The translations under genes and the position numbers were made by a program. Below, piece after piece: positions 27,591-36,270 of a DNA stretch of 64,000 nt. Position 1 is the stretch's first letter. Every line of letters starts with the position of its first letter. This DNA comes from Nitrospirota bacterium. Lineage in GTDB: Bacteria; Nitrospirota; Leptospirillia; Leptospirillales; Leptospirillaceae. Location of the stretch: positions 34,504 to 98,503 of the forward strand of contig JAJYYA010000041.1 of assembly GCA_021801345.1 (NCBI GenBank). Direction: 5' to 3'. A model generated the notes under the pieces. That model was not told the origin of the DNA. It saw only the letters and a program-made list of their open reading frames with translations, and did no database searches.

Positions 27591-28232
27591 ATGGAAACCC
27601 TTTCTCTCCCGATGCTTGTCGATCATCTGCGAAGGCTTTTGGGCCTTTCCTACCGAGATCTGGCGAATCTGGCCGAGATACCGGCCCCCTCGAACATCCG
27701 GGAGTGGGTCCGGGGCCTCCCCTCGCGCCTTTCGAGCGAGCGTCAGCGGCGTGTTCTCGCAGCGGTAGGAATTGAGAGCCGGACAGGGGCTCTTTGTCCC
27801 GGGATCCACCGTTGGAGAATGACCGGCGAGACGCTTCGCCTTCTCCCGTCGCTTCTTGAGACCTTCTCGGCGCCTCACGCGACGCTCTCCCTTGCCCGTC
27901 CTCAAAAGGAGCAGGGTCTGTTCGCCCGTTCGGCACTCCTCCTCTCCTGGGACGATGTCCGGGTGATCCTTCTTTCGGACGGAACTCCCGAGACGGAGCC
28001 CGCCTCGCTTGTCCGCCACATTCCGGGCGCTGTCCCGACAGCGAGAGAGACGCTTCTCTCCGGAGAGGAGATGACTCTTCTGGAAGACCCGGCGCTTTCC
28101 CCCGAACGTCTCGATGCGCTCATGCGGCAAGGCTCCCAAACGACTGGGGCGTGGACCTTCGAGCGGCTCTTCGAGCGACTTTGGGCCGAAGGAATCGAGC
28201 CTGCCGAGGCGGCGCGACGGCTGGGGTTCTAA
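27591..28232 (+). CDS. Hypothetical protein with helix-turn-helix-like N-terminus
   Basis: The family is not recognised. The 213-residue product begins METLSLPMLVDHLRRLLGLS and continues YRDLANLAEIPAPSNIREWV, which looks like a Cro/XRE-type helix-turn-helix (about residues 10-40). The rest is a mixed alpha/beta region with no motif I know. A TTG at 27546 would extend it, but the ATG at 27591 is preferred. It sits at the border between the motility block and the accessory genes. A DNA-binding role is only suggested. Confidence 0.55.
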   Translation: METLSLPMLVDHLRRLLGLSYRDLANLAEIPAPSNIREWVRGLPSRLSSERQRRVLAAVGIESRTGALCPGIHRWRMTGETLRLLPSLLETFSAPHATLSLARPQKEQGLFARSALLLSWDDVRVILLSDGTPETEPASLVRHIPGAVPTARETLLSGEEMTLLEDPALSPERLDALMRQGSQTTGAWTFERLFERLWAEGIEPAEAARRLGF

Positions 28233-28268
28233 AAGCCTGATTTTTGTCGATAATCCAAGGAGGGAAAG

Positions 28269-28883
28269 ATGCCGTACGAAGGAGGGGGCGATGCCCCGGC
28301 AGGAAAAGGGGCAGGGAGCCGGAAGGGCGTCCTCTACCAGTTCAAAATCACCCTGAAAGATGTCCGTCCTCCGGTCTGGAGACGATTTCTTGTGCCGGAC
28401 TGGATCACTCTCGAGGACTTTGGCGAGGTGGTCGAGGATGTCATGGGATGGTACGGACTCCATCTGCACGAGTTCATCGTCAAAGGGGTCCGGTACGGGT
28501 CGCCCGACACCGGCGATCCCGACTTTGACTCGGAAGTGGTGGACGAAGGGTCGGTGACTCTCCGAAAGCTCCGTCTTTCCGTCAAGGAGAGGATCCGATA
28601 CGATTACGACTTCGGCGACGATTGGAGACACGATCTTCTGCTCGAAAAAATCCTTCCGTCGGACGGTCGGATCCTACCCGTATGCCTCAAGGGAGCCCGG
28701 GACTGTCCCCCCGAGGACAGCGGCGGCCCCTGGGGCTACCAGGAGCTTCTGGAGGTTCTGAAGGATCCGGAGCATAAGAGTTACGCGTCCATGAAGGAGT
28801 GGATCGGAGAAGAGTTCGATCCCGAAGAGTTCGACCTGGAATCCCTCAATGAGATTCTGTCGTCGAGAGGCTGGACCGCGTAG
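28269..28883 (+). CDS. Plasmid pRiA4b ORF-3 family protein
   Basis: The 204-residue product matches the pRiA4b ORF-3-like family. It has YQFKITLKDVRPPVWRRFLV near the start, then HLHEFIVKGVRYG, the hallmark YDYDFGDDWRHDLLLEKIL, and PEDSGGPWGYQELLEVLKDP. These proteins are frequent on plasmids, islands and near transposases; their biochemical role is not established. AAGGAGG precedes the ATG. It is the first of four accessory genes and, as elsewhere, is accompanied by a DUF6398-like gene. Confidence 0.88.
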   Translation: MPYEGGGDAPAGKGAGSRKGVLYQFKITLKDVRPPVWRRFLVPDWITLEDFGEVVEDVMGWYGLHLHEFIVKGVRYGSPDTGDPDFDSEVVDEGSVTLRKLRLSVKERIRYDYDFGDDWRHDLLLEKILPSDGRILPVCLKGARDCPPEDSGGPWGYQELLEVLKDPEHKSYASMKEWIGEEFDPEEFDLESLNEILSSRGWTA

Positions 28884-29010
28884 GGAATCCTCGGGAAAGG
28901 CTCGGAGAGGCGGGGGAGGACAAAGGGAGAGCCCGGCCCCGCAAAGAGGGCAGGAAGATTCTTGAGCGTGACAGGCCAACCCTTTGACGGAATCGAGAAG
29001 AGGAACAACG

Positions 29011-30225
29011 ATGGATGAATCAAGCAAAGACAAGAGTCCATTTTATCCGGGGCAACCTGTTCCTGTAGAACTTTTTACCGGGCGCCAAGAGGTGGTTGAA
29101 CGAATTTTGACGCGGGGAGCCGGCCAAGTCGTTCAAGGGAAACCGATGTCGTTTTTCATTCAGGGAGAATACGGCATTGGGAAGAGTTCTCTTGCGAGCT
29201 ACCTTCAGAACATAGTGGAAAAAGAGTATTCGTTGCACAGCATATATGTTTCGCTCAGTGGAGTGCATGATCTCCAGGGCGTTTCCGAAGCGATCTTGCA
29301 GGCAACGGTCCGGTCGGGAGCATTCGACCCCCGTATATCCGAGAAGATTAATCGTTGGCTGTCGAGGTATATCGGAAAACAGCAGTTGTTCGGCTTGACC
29401 CTCAATCTGGAAGCGTTAAAAAAAGATAACCCTTCGATCACTTCCTATCTCGGAATCCTTGATTTTTTGAGGGAAACCCTCATGAAAATGGGAGATTTGG
29501 GGACCAAGGGACTCTTCCTCATATTTGATGAAATCAATGGAATAGCCTCTCAGCCTGAGTTCGCAAGTTTCCTCAAGGGATTGGTGGATCAGAACGCTCT
29601 TTCGAAAAAACCCTTACCCATTCTCCTCATGCTTTGCGGTACCGAAGATCGCCGAGCCGAACTCATAAAAAGTTCTGAACCTCTTGGAAGAATTTTCGAT
29701 GTCATTACGATTAGCCCCCTGAAGGAAAATGAAATGGAGAATTTTTTCAACAAAGCCTTTCATTCTGTGCACATGACAGTCGAAAAGGAGGCTCTTTCCA
29801 CGCTCACATATTATTCGGCGGGCTTTCCCAAGATCATGCATTTAGTCGGGGATATGGCCTATTGGATCGACAAAGACCGAATTATTGATATGAAAGATAC
29901 GCGTGATGCCGTCATTGCTGCCGCCGAAGACTTCGGGAAAAAATATGTCAATGCTCAGATATATGATGCGCTCAAAAGCGAAGATTATAGAAGTATATTG
30001 GCAAAGATTGGAAAGGAAGGTCCTGACCGGTTGAGTTTTAAAAAGTCGGACATCGGGAGTCTTTTGACAGAACAGGAGAAGAATAAGTTCCACAATTTTT
30101 TGCAAAAGATGAAACGATTGAATGTTCTGCATTCAGGAAACGAGCGCGGAGAATACGTATTTAATCTGCGAATGGTGAGGTTGTATATCTGGCTTCAGGC
30201 GACAATCGAGTCAAAGGGGCGATAG
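29011..30225 (+). CDS. AAA-type ATPase of unknown function, AT-richer than its neighbours
   Basis: The 404-residue protein has a Walker A motif GEYGIGKSS at about residues 50-58, a Walker B motif GLFLIFDEING at about 164-174, and a C-terminal region that could be a winged helix (LSFKKSDIGSLLTEQEKNKF). The layout resembles Orc1/Cdc6-like or STAND-type P-loop ATPases, but the exact family is unclear. Base composition is visibly AT-richer (many aaa, ttt and ata codons) than the flanking genes, suggesting transfer. The ATG at 29011 follows AGAGGAAC; a TTG at 28984 is also open. Confidence 0.75.
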   Translation: MDESSKDKSPFYPGQPVPVELFTGRQEVVERILTRGAGQVVQGKPMSFFIQGEYGIGKSSLASYLQNIVEKEYSLHSIYVSLSGVHDLQGVSEAILQATVRSGAFDPRISEKINRWLSRYIGKQQLFGLTLNLEALKKDNPSITSYLGILDFLRETLMKMGDLGTKGLFLIFDEINGIASQPEFASFLKGLVDQNALSKKPLPILLMLCGTEDRRAELIKSSEPLGRIFDVITISPLKENEMENFFNKAFHSVHMTVEKEALSTLTYYSAGFPKIMHLVGDMAYWIDKDRIIDMKDTRDAVIAAAEDFGKKYVNAQIYDALKSEDYRSILAKIGKEGPDRLSFKKSDIGSLLTEQEKNKFHNFLQKMKRLNVLHSGNERGEYVFNLRMVRLYIWLQATIESKGR

Positions 30226-30638
30226 AAAACGTACTGTGTTTGTAAAAGCTTGTAAAATAATGACGTTGTCTGCTAATGCTAATAAAGGATGCCCGGTCTG
30301 AAAAATAGTGGGTCCGACCTCGACATATCGACCCTCGTCACGATCCGGAAAGAGGCGGCAACCGCCGTTTCTCGAAACTCTCTGGCGAGGAAGGATCTGA
30401 GGTTGTAAGAAGGATGCGCCAGGTCGCTCCCATATCTTTGTGCTCAAACGTCGAAGAGATGGGTCAAGGTCGGGTTTTTGAGACGAGAGGCGGTCTTCGA
30501 TTCATTCCGGATAACATCAATGGGGTGTTTCGGCAACCGGGAGTCCTGATCTGTCCCCCCCCTCCCGGGAGGAGATCGCGGGAGGAATATTCTTTGGGGG
30601 GCTCCCAGAAAAACCGGACGACAAAATAAGGAGATCAA
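30226..30638. other. 413-bp gap between the ATPase and DUF6398 genes
   Basis: No convincing gene is seen. Short open frames of 71 codons (+, 30414) and 78 codons (-, 30211) have no ribosome site or family resemblance. A short GGCGG/CCGCC hairpin (30354-30366) followed by TTT could weakly terminate the ATPase transcript. The stretch may be decayed coding DNA. Confidence 0.5.
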
Positions 30639-31136
30639 ATGGGCGGATCGGACCAGGTCCCGGCGGCGCTTTTGGCCAGATATAACGAAATCGTTGCCCT
30701 CACGGACAAATGCTGCGCAGATCTTTTGACGAAGGAGTACGGCGACCTGAGTCGTCGCATGGCGGCCAAGCTTTGCCGCAAACGTCCCTCGCCGGTGACC
30801 TCCGGCAAGGCCGGGGGCTGGGCCTGCGGAATCGTTTACTCGTTGGGGCGCGTCAACTTCCTCTTCGACAGGAGTCAGGATCTCACTCTGCGGGCGGAGG
30901 ATCTCTGCCGGCACTTTGAGGTGAGCACGAGTACCGGCACAGCAAAGTCAAAAGCCATCATGGATGCCCTGGAGATCGGGGTGATGGATCCGCACTGGAC
31001 CCTGCCGAGCCGCATGGCAGACAACCCGATGGTCTGGCTAATCCAGGTGGACGGGATCGTGGTCGATGCCCGGAGATTGCCAAGGGGGATCCAGGAAGAA
31101 GCCGTCCGGCGGGGGATCATTCCCTACCTTCCGTAA
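30639..31136 (+). CDS. DUF6398-family protein
   Basis: The 165-residue product fits the family I know as DUF6398. Typical segments are ARYNEIVALTDKCCADLL, AAKLCRKRPSPVTSGKAGGW, ACGIVYSLGRVNFLFDRSQ, SKAIMDALEIGVMDPHWTLP and DNPMVWLIQVDGIVVDARRL. Function is unknown. Members are often near pRiA4b ORF-3-like genes, as here. The start follows AATAAGGAGATC. Confidence 0.75.
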   Translation: MGGSDQVPAALLARYNEIVALTDKCCADLLTKEYGDLSRRMAAKLCRKRPSPVTSGKAGGWACGIVYSLGRVNFLFDRSQDLTLRAEDLCRHFEVSTSTGTAKSKAIMDALEIGVMDPHWTLPSRMADNPMVWLIQVDGIVVDARRLPRGIQEEAVRRGIIPYLP

Positions 31137-31205
31137 ACCCGGTGGCAAGGTTGGTTCGGTCCAATCACCCCCGGACGCGGGTCACTAAAACTCGAAGGAG
31201 AAATC

Positions 31206-32747
31206 TTGGGCGCAGAAATTGGCCGAAATGACCCCTGTCCCTGCGGCAGCGGGAAAAAATATAAGAAATGCTGCCTTTCCCGGGGGGATCTCCGGCGGGA
31301 TCTGGAACTCCGGAGGCAGAAGATCCGGACCTTTCTTCTCGATCTGAGCCGGGACAAGGACCTGCGTTCGCCCCTTTACCCCCTCGACCTGGATCTGGTC
31401 GCGAAGGGATGGAAGGACTTTTTTCCCGAGAAGGCGTGGAGGGAGGTCGACAAGACCTCTGAAAATTTCCAGTTGTTTTTTCTGCCGTGGTTCCTCTACC
31501 GCTGGTATCCGGGATGGCTTTCCGACCGCAAGGGGGAGAAGGAGGGAGGAAAGACCGGAGGCCTAAGCCAGATCAGAAACTACCTTGAAAAAAAGGGGTC
31601 CCTTCTGCCGGAGGATGTTCGAACCCTCTTTACGGAAGGGCCTGAGACTCCTCTCTCCGGATTCATCGTCAGAAAGGTCTGGTCGGGCGGGTTCTTGGCG
31701 GGAGATCTCCTGACGCAAGACGTCCACCAGATCCTCGATCTCGAGGCGTCGCGCGCTCTCTTGCCGGGAGACTGTTTCTTCGGTCTGGTCGTGAATCTCG
31801 GAAAATTCTCTCTCATCGAAACGCCTGCCGTGACCGTCCTCCAGCCAATCGATGCTCTGACCTTCGTCAAACTCCGGAAAGTCCTCGAAAAAAAAGTTGG
31901 GAGACGTCTCACCCGGAGGGATGTCGATAGCTTCGAACCCTCTCTTCTGGCTCTTTACAGGAGGATTCTCCTGGTGAGCTCCGAGGAAATCTCCCCGGAA
32001 AATGCGGTTGCCAGGGTCAATACAGACCAGGAACCCCTCCTCCTCCACACCCTGCATTACGATATTGCCTCCTGCCAGAGCGTCTTCGACGCCCTCAAGC
32101 ATCTTGCCCTCGTCTTCATGACGGAGGAGGAGGTTCAGGACGGAGTCAGTCGGGACGCAAAGGGACGGATGACGGGGGCCCGGTTCCGCTGGTTCAAGGC
32201 AGGAAACGCCATGCACCCCACCTGGACAAATACCGTCATGGGCGCGATCACTCTTACGGAGAACGCTCTCGATGTGGAGGTCAACTCCAAAAGGCGGTCG
32301 GAGATTTTTCAGACGATCGCGGAAAAGACGCTGAAAGGGCTGGCGACGTTAAGCAGGATCGACGTCAAAGAGTTTGACACGGAAAACCCTGTGACCCCGG
32401 CGGGGGTCAGAAACATGGCGTTTGTGAACTCTCTTCCGATCGGTCTCGACTCCCCGGAGGATTCCTTGTCTCCCGATGAGCGCTCCTTTGTTCTCGAGAC
32501 CGCTCTCTACGAACATGAGCGGTGGCTCGAGGAGCCGAATCCGCATCTCGACGGAAAGAAGCCCATCGATGTGCGAAGCGATCCGGATTATCGGGAGTTC
32601 CTCGAGATTCTCCTCTACCAGAAGGAAAAGGATCTAAGCGGTGTTGCGCCGCAAAGCGCCGGGGTCATCGTCGGGCACCTCTATGAAAAATTGGGGTGGT
32701 TGACTCAGACTCCGGCCCCCCGAGCGCCCGCCGAAAGTTCTCGGTAG
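31206..32747 (+). CDS. SEC-C motif protein of unknown function
   Basis: The 513-residue product begins with a textbook SEC-C zinc-binding motif: [19 protein letters not shown] at about residues 5-23. The remaining ~490 residues match nothing I recognise. They look globular and mixed alpha/beta. SEC-C modules bind zinc and often mark proteins that touch ribosomes, nucleic acid or SecB. The start is a TTG at 31206 with GAAGGAG upstream. It is the last gene of the accessory block. Confidence 0.8.
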   Translation: MGAEIGRNDPCPCGSGKKYKKCCLSRGDLRRDLELRRQKIRTFLLDLSRDKDLRSPLYPLDLDLVAKGWKDFFPEKAWREVDKTSENFQLFFLPWFLYRWYPGWLSDRKGEKEGGKTGGLSQIRNYLEKKGSLLPEDVRTLFTEGPETPLSGFIVRKVWSGGFLAGDLLTQDVHQILDLEASRALLPGDCFFGLVVNLGKFSLIETPAVTVLQPIDALTFVKLRKVLEKKVGRRLTRRDVDSFEPSLLALYRRILLVSSEEISPENAVARVNTDQEPLLLHTLHYDIASCQSVFDALKHLALVFMTEEEVQDGVSRDAKGRMTGARFRWFKAGNAMHPTWTNTVMGAITLTENALDVEVNSKRRSEIFQTIAEKTLKGLATLSRIDVKEFDTENPVTPAGVRNMAFVNSLPIGLDSPEDSLSPDERSFVLETALYEHERWLEEPNPHLDGKKPIDVRSDPDYREFLEILLYQKEKDLSGVAPQSAGVIVGHLYEKLGWLTQTPAPRAPAESSR

Positions 32748-33332
32748 GTAAAGGGCGGCTGGTCGCCCAAGGCGTCGCCTCGCGAAGATTCTTGCCGGAG
32801 GCTCCGGCGGGGAGCGCCGGTGTCTCTTTTGTCGGAGTTCTCTCCCTCCGTCTTCCCGAGCCCTCTTCCCCGACTCCTCCCGGACTGTCAATCGAGTGAC
32901 ATGTGGCCGGAGGGACGGGATCGTCTTTCGGGGACGCTCTCTTTCCAGAGAAGATCGTGAGCCAGGAGACTGTCCCCCGTCCCGGGAGACCGTTTCTCTC
33001 TCCTCTGTGCCCTTCCGATCTTTCCTTTTCGGCTCTTTTTTCATATCGATAGAACTTCCCCCCCGGGCTCCCGTCGTCGGCAAGACCTCTCCGTCTCTAA
33101 GGTTACCCCCTTCCATGAATCCTTCCGGACCGTCCCCCCTCTCCCGTCCATTTTTTCGGAGAGCCCCTCCTGCGAGCACTCTTTGGACTCAATCGCCGTC
33201 TGATTTCAGGATGCGGGCGTGCCGACGTGCGCCTATTCCGGAAGCGGAATTTTTTTCCCGTCTTCAGGGGAAAGAAATGACCTCTCTTTCTTGCATTTTT
33301 TTAAATATTTAGCACTAAAAGATTATTTATTG
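32748..33332. other. 585-bp gap ahead of the flgF sigma-54 promoter
   Basis: No supported gene. A 138-codon open frame (+, 32896-33312) and opposite-strand frames are Ser/Arg/Pro-rich and lack ribosome sites and family features. A GCCGGAG/CTCCGGC palindrome lies near 32800 after the SEC-C gene. Composition becomes AT-rich over the last 80 bp before the promoter at 33333, as expected for an activator or IHF region, but no specific site can be named. Confidence 0.5.
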
Positions 33333-33350
33333 TTGGCACGCATATTGCTT
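33333..33350 (+). promoter_or_regulatory. Sigma-54 promoter upstream of flgF
   Basis: TTGGCACG, four bases, TTGCTT is an essentially perfect match to the sigma-54 consensus YTGGCACG-N4-TTGCW. GG at 33335-33336 and GC at 33347-33348 are 12 bp apart. Transcription would begin about 12 bp downstream, just before the flgF ribosome site (GAGGAGG) and ATG at 33376. Confidence 0.9.
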
Positions 33351-33375
33351 TAAGTTTTGCCGAGGAGGTGTCGCC

Positions 33376-34173
33376 ATGAGACGAGCCGAGTTTGCCCTTG
33401 TATCGGGAGCCCAGGGACAGGAACAGATGATGGACGTCCTGTCCAACAATCTGGCCAATGTGAATACTCCGGGGTTTCGGAAGGACCGGGTCACATTCCG
33501 GACCTATCTGCCTCACCGGGAGTATCTCCACCGGACTCCGTCTGAGCGTCCGGGATTCAACCTGACCCCTTACGGAACCTTCCCGACTCCCTGGGGAATG
33601 GCCGGTTCCGACATCCCCCACTCGGGGGTGGACAGGATCTACGTGCGCCACGACGAGGGGGAGTTCCAGAGCACAGGGAATCCGCTCGACGTGGCCCTGT
33701 CCGGAAAGGGATTCCTGACGGTCAGGACGCCGGGGGGAACGCTTCTGACAAGAAACGGCCACCTCACCGTCGACGAACAGGGACGCCTTTCCACGCATGA
33801 AGGATATCCGGTTCTCGGGACGGACGGGAAGGAGATACACCTGCCCCCTGGAGCCGACCAGATCCGGATCGATTCGGCCGGAAAGATCTTTTCTGGAGAG
33901 AAATTGGCCGGTCAACTGGCCATCAGCTTTCCCGAAAAGGGGCTTGAAAGCCTTGCGAAGGTGGGAAGCGGTCTCTTCTTTTCACCCGGAGGGCTTGTGA
34001 AGGGAGAGGCGCACGTCATGGAGGGCGGGGTCGAGGGCTCCAACGTGAAGGGGACGTCGGAGATGGTCCGGATGATTCAGGGAATGCGGACCTACCAGAC
34101 CGATCTCCAGGCTCTGCACACACTGAACAATCTGACCAATCGAACCGTCAACGACATGACGGTCATCGCCTGA
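33376..34173 (+). CDS. flgF: Flagellar proximal rod protein FlgF
   Basis: FlgF is a rod subunit in the periplasm. The 265-residue product has the rod-protein N-terminal motif (LSNNLANVNTPGFRKDRV), the middle block STGNPLDVALSGKGFLTV, and the C-terminal motif (MEGGVEGSNVKGTSEMVRMI). It heads the flgF-G-A-H-I-J operon behind a sigma-54 promoter. The distinction from FlgG is by order and by the more divergent sequence. Confidence 0.93.
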   Translation: MRRAEFALVSGAQGQEQMMDVLSNNLANVNTPGFRKDRVTFRTYLPHREYLHRTPSERPGFNLTPYGTFPTPWGMAGSDIPHSGVDRIYVRHDEGEFQSTGNPLDVALSGKGFLTVRTPGGTLLTRNGHLTVDEQGRLSTHEGYPVLGTDGKEIHLPPGADQIRIDSAGKIFSGEKLAGQLAISFPEKGLESLAKVGSGLFFSPGGLVKGEAHVMEGGVEGSNVKGTSEMVRMIQGMRTYQTDLQALHTLNNLTNRTVNDMTVIA

Positions 34174-34195
34174 CACTCTGAAAAAGGGAGGATCC

Positions 34196-34981
34196 ATGTT
34201 TCGATCACTCTGGAATGCGGCGTCCGGCATGGAGTCGCAACAGGCCAACCTCGACGTCATCACCAACAATCTGGCCAACGTCAACACCACCGGATACAAG
34301 CGCCAGCGGGCCAACTTCCAGGATCTGATGTACCAGACGATGGTTCCGGCGGGCGAGGCCTCCTCCCTCGAAGGCAACCAGGTTCCGACCGGCCTTCAGG
34401 TGGGGATGGGAAGCCGCCTGGCTTCGGTCCAGAAGGTCTTCCTTCAGGGGTCGCTTCGCACGACCAACAACCCGCTCGACGTGGCGATCCAGGGAAACGG
34501 ATTCTTTGCGTTAAAGCTTCCGGACGGCCGTCAGGCCTACACCCGGGACGGGACCTTCAATATCGACCATCAGGGAAGAATCGTCACTCCGGACGGCCTC
34601 ACGACCGATCCCCAGATCGTGGTGCCGAAGACGGCCAAGTCGATCCATATCGCCGCGGACGGCGAGGTGACGGCCAACGTGGCGGGACAAAGCGCGCCGG
34701 TAAAGCTCGGCCAGCTCGTTCTGGCTCAGTTCATCAACCCGGCAGGGCTTTCCTCGCGGGGAAACAATGTCTATATGGAGACGGCCGCCTCGGGCAAGCC
34801 TACGCTCTCAAGTCCGGGTGTCAACGGAGCCGGACGACTCCAGTCGGGCTTCCTTGAGGCCTCGAACGTCAATGTCGCAGAAGAGCTGGTCAACATGGTC
34901 ATCGGCCAGCGGGCCTACCAGATGGATGCCTCGAGCATCCGGACGGTCAATCGCATGCTGGGCTACACCGCCAGCCTCTAG
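34196..34981 (+). CDS. flgG: Flagellar distal rod protein FlgG
   Basis: FlgG forms the distal rod that crosses the P- and L-rings. The 261-residue product has MFRSLWNAASGMESQQANLD at the start, then VITNNLANVNTTGYKRQRAN, and the conserved C-terminus VNVAEELVNMVIGQRAYQMD. Length is exactly typical. It lies 22 nt after flgF, and its stop overlaps the flgA ribosome-site region. Confidence 0.97.
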   Translation: MFRSLWNAASGMESQQANLDVITNNLANVNTTGYKRQRANFQDLMYQTMVPAGEASSLEGNQVPTGLQVGMGSRLASVQKVFLQGSLRTTNNPLDVAIQGNGFFALKLPDGRQAYTRDGTFNIDHQGRIVTPDGLTTDPQIVVPKTAKSIHIAADGEVTANVAGQSAPVKLGQLVLAQFINPAGLSSRGNNVYMETAASGKPTLSSPGVNGAGRLQSGFLEASNVNVAEELVNMVIGQRAYQMDASSIRTVNRMLGYTASL

Positions 34982-34990
34982 GAGGATGCC

Positions 34991-35647
34991 ATGAAAACAC
35001 GGAATTGGATCTTTGGAGCGACTCTCGGCATCGGGCTCTCCCTTGCCTTTGTCACGGTGCCGGGCGGAAGCCGGCTCGACGTGGCCGCCGGAGCCCTCCC
35101 GCTCTTTTCCCGGACCACCTCGGGGGATGTCGCCTTCGACCGCCGGGCGATCCTCGCCCGCATCCGGCAGGATCTGGGGCTCGCGACGGCTTCGCAGGTC
35201 GCTCTCTCGCACCTCCCCCCCACGGTCAGGGGGCCGAAAGAGGGTCCTCTTTCCGTCGTGCTGACCCGGGAGGCCGATGAGGGATCGGGCCGCTATCTCT
35301 ATCTTCTCGATCTCATCGAGAACGGAGTGGCCCGGGAATCCTTCTACCTGAATGTCCGCGTCCGGCAGGCGGGAGAGGCCCGGTCGACCGGGGGCGAGAC
35401 CGCGTCGTCGGTTCTTTCGGTCGAAGGCGATGCCGACGGCTCCCGCTCCATTGTCAAGGCGGGGGATACCGTCCATGTGACCGCAAGGGGCGAAGGCTTT
35501 CTCATCCGATTCTCCGGGATTGCCCAGGGGGACGGATCTCTGGGAGAGGTGGTTCCCGTGGTGAACCCCGTCTCGGGAACGAGTCTGTCGGGTCGCGTGA
35601 CCGGCCATGATCGGGTCGTGGTCGCCCTGGGGGGAGGACGGTCGTGA
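34991..35647 (+). CDS. flgA: P-ring assembly chaperone FlgA
   Basis: FlgA is the periplasmic chaperone needed for P-ring (FlgI) assembly. The 218-residue product has an N-terminal signal sequence (about residues 1-30) and a C-terminal SAF-like domain. The latter carries the family pattern VHVTARGEGFLIRFSGIAQG and NPVSGTSLSGRVTGHDRVVV. It overlaps flgH by 4 nt. Confidence 0.9.
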   Translation: MKTRNWIFGATLGIGLSLAFVTVPGGSRLDVAAGALPLFSRTTSGDVAFDRRAILARIRQDLGLATASQVALSHLPPTVRGPKEGPLSVVLTREADEGSGRYLYLLDLIENGVARESFYLNVRVRQAGEARSTGGETASSVLSVEGDADGSRSIVKAGDTVHVTARGEGFLIRFSGIAQGDGSLGEVVPVVNPVSGTSLSGRVTGHDRVVVALGGGRS

Positions 35648-36270
35648 AGGGGAGAGCCGATAAAGGAGGTCCCCGGAAAGCCGCATTCGCGGTCCTTTTG
35701 ACGGGAGCCCTTCTCCTGGGAGGCTGCATGGTGCAGAAGGCGCAGGTTCAGCATGTCAACTATGCCGACACCGCGCCCCATCCCCTGCCTCCGATCCAGA
35801 GGGAAAAGTCCTTCGACGGCTCGCTCTATGCTCCCGGGGGCCTGGGCGATCTGGCGAGCGACGATGTGGCTGCCCGGGAAGGGGACCCGGTCATTATCCG
35901 CTTCGGTTTAAAGAACGGTTATCCCGGCATTCCCCAGAGTCGGGTCACCCGCATGACAGGTCAGGTCGTTCGGGTCGAGCCTTCGGGAAGCCTTCTCGTC
36001 TCCGCCCAAAGAACGGTGCGGGACGGATCGTCGCTCCGGAGGATCGTCCTGGTGGGACGGGTCGCGCGGACCTCTCTCGAGAGTTCGAACGAGGTTCCGG
36101 TGTCAGAGATCTCCATGCTCCGCTTTCGCTCCGACAGCGAGTCCGGGGGGGGAAGATCCCATCGCAGCTTCTCTGCTCCTCCCTCCGCCGTCAAAGCGGC
36201 GGGGAAGGCGGTCGCGAAGGCGGCCAAGGCGGCCAAGATGGTTGCAAATACTAAAGGAAGTGGACAATGA
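35644..36270 (+). CDS. flgH: Flagellar L-ring lipoprotein FlgH
   Basis: FlgH forms the outer-membrane L-ring. The 208-residue product has a lipoprotein signal with lipobox LLGGC; the acylated Cys is residue 28. FlgH blocks follow (SLYAPGGLGDLASDDVAARE; SEISMLRF). The C-terminus ends in an Ala/Lys-rich tail (KAVAKAAKAAKMVA), which is unusual. A GTG start overlaps the flgA stop, and its own stop overlaps flgI. Its presence shows an outer membrane. Confidence 0.92.
   Translation: MKGRADKGGPRKAAFAVLLTGALLLGGCMVQKAQVQHVNYADTAPHPLPPIQREKSFDGSLYAPGGLGDLASDDVAAREGDPVIIRFGLKNGYPGIPQSRVTRMTGQVVRVEPSGSLLVSAQRTVRDGSSLRRIVLVGRVARTSLESSNEVPVSEISMLRFRSDSESGGGRSHRSFSAPPSAVKAAGKAVAKAAKAAKMVANTKGSGQ

Noticed and set aside
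30211..30447. 78-codon minus-strand frame in the gap after the ATPase
   Set aside because: No recognised family or ribosome site; at most a decayed fragment.
32896..33312. 138-codon plus-strand frame ahead of flgF
   Set aside because: No ribosome site, Ser/Arg/Pro-rich, and it ends beside the sigma-54 promoter; treated as non-coding.
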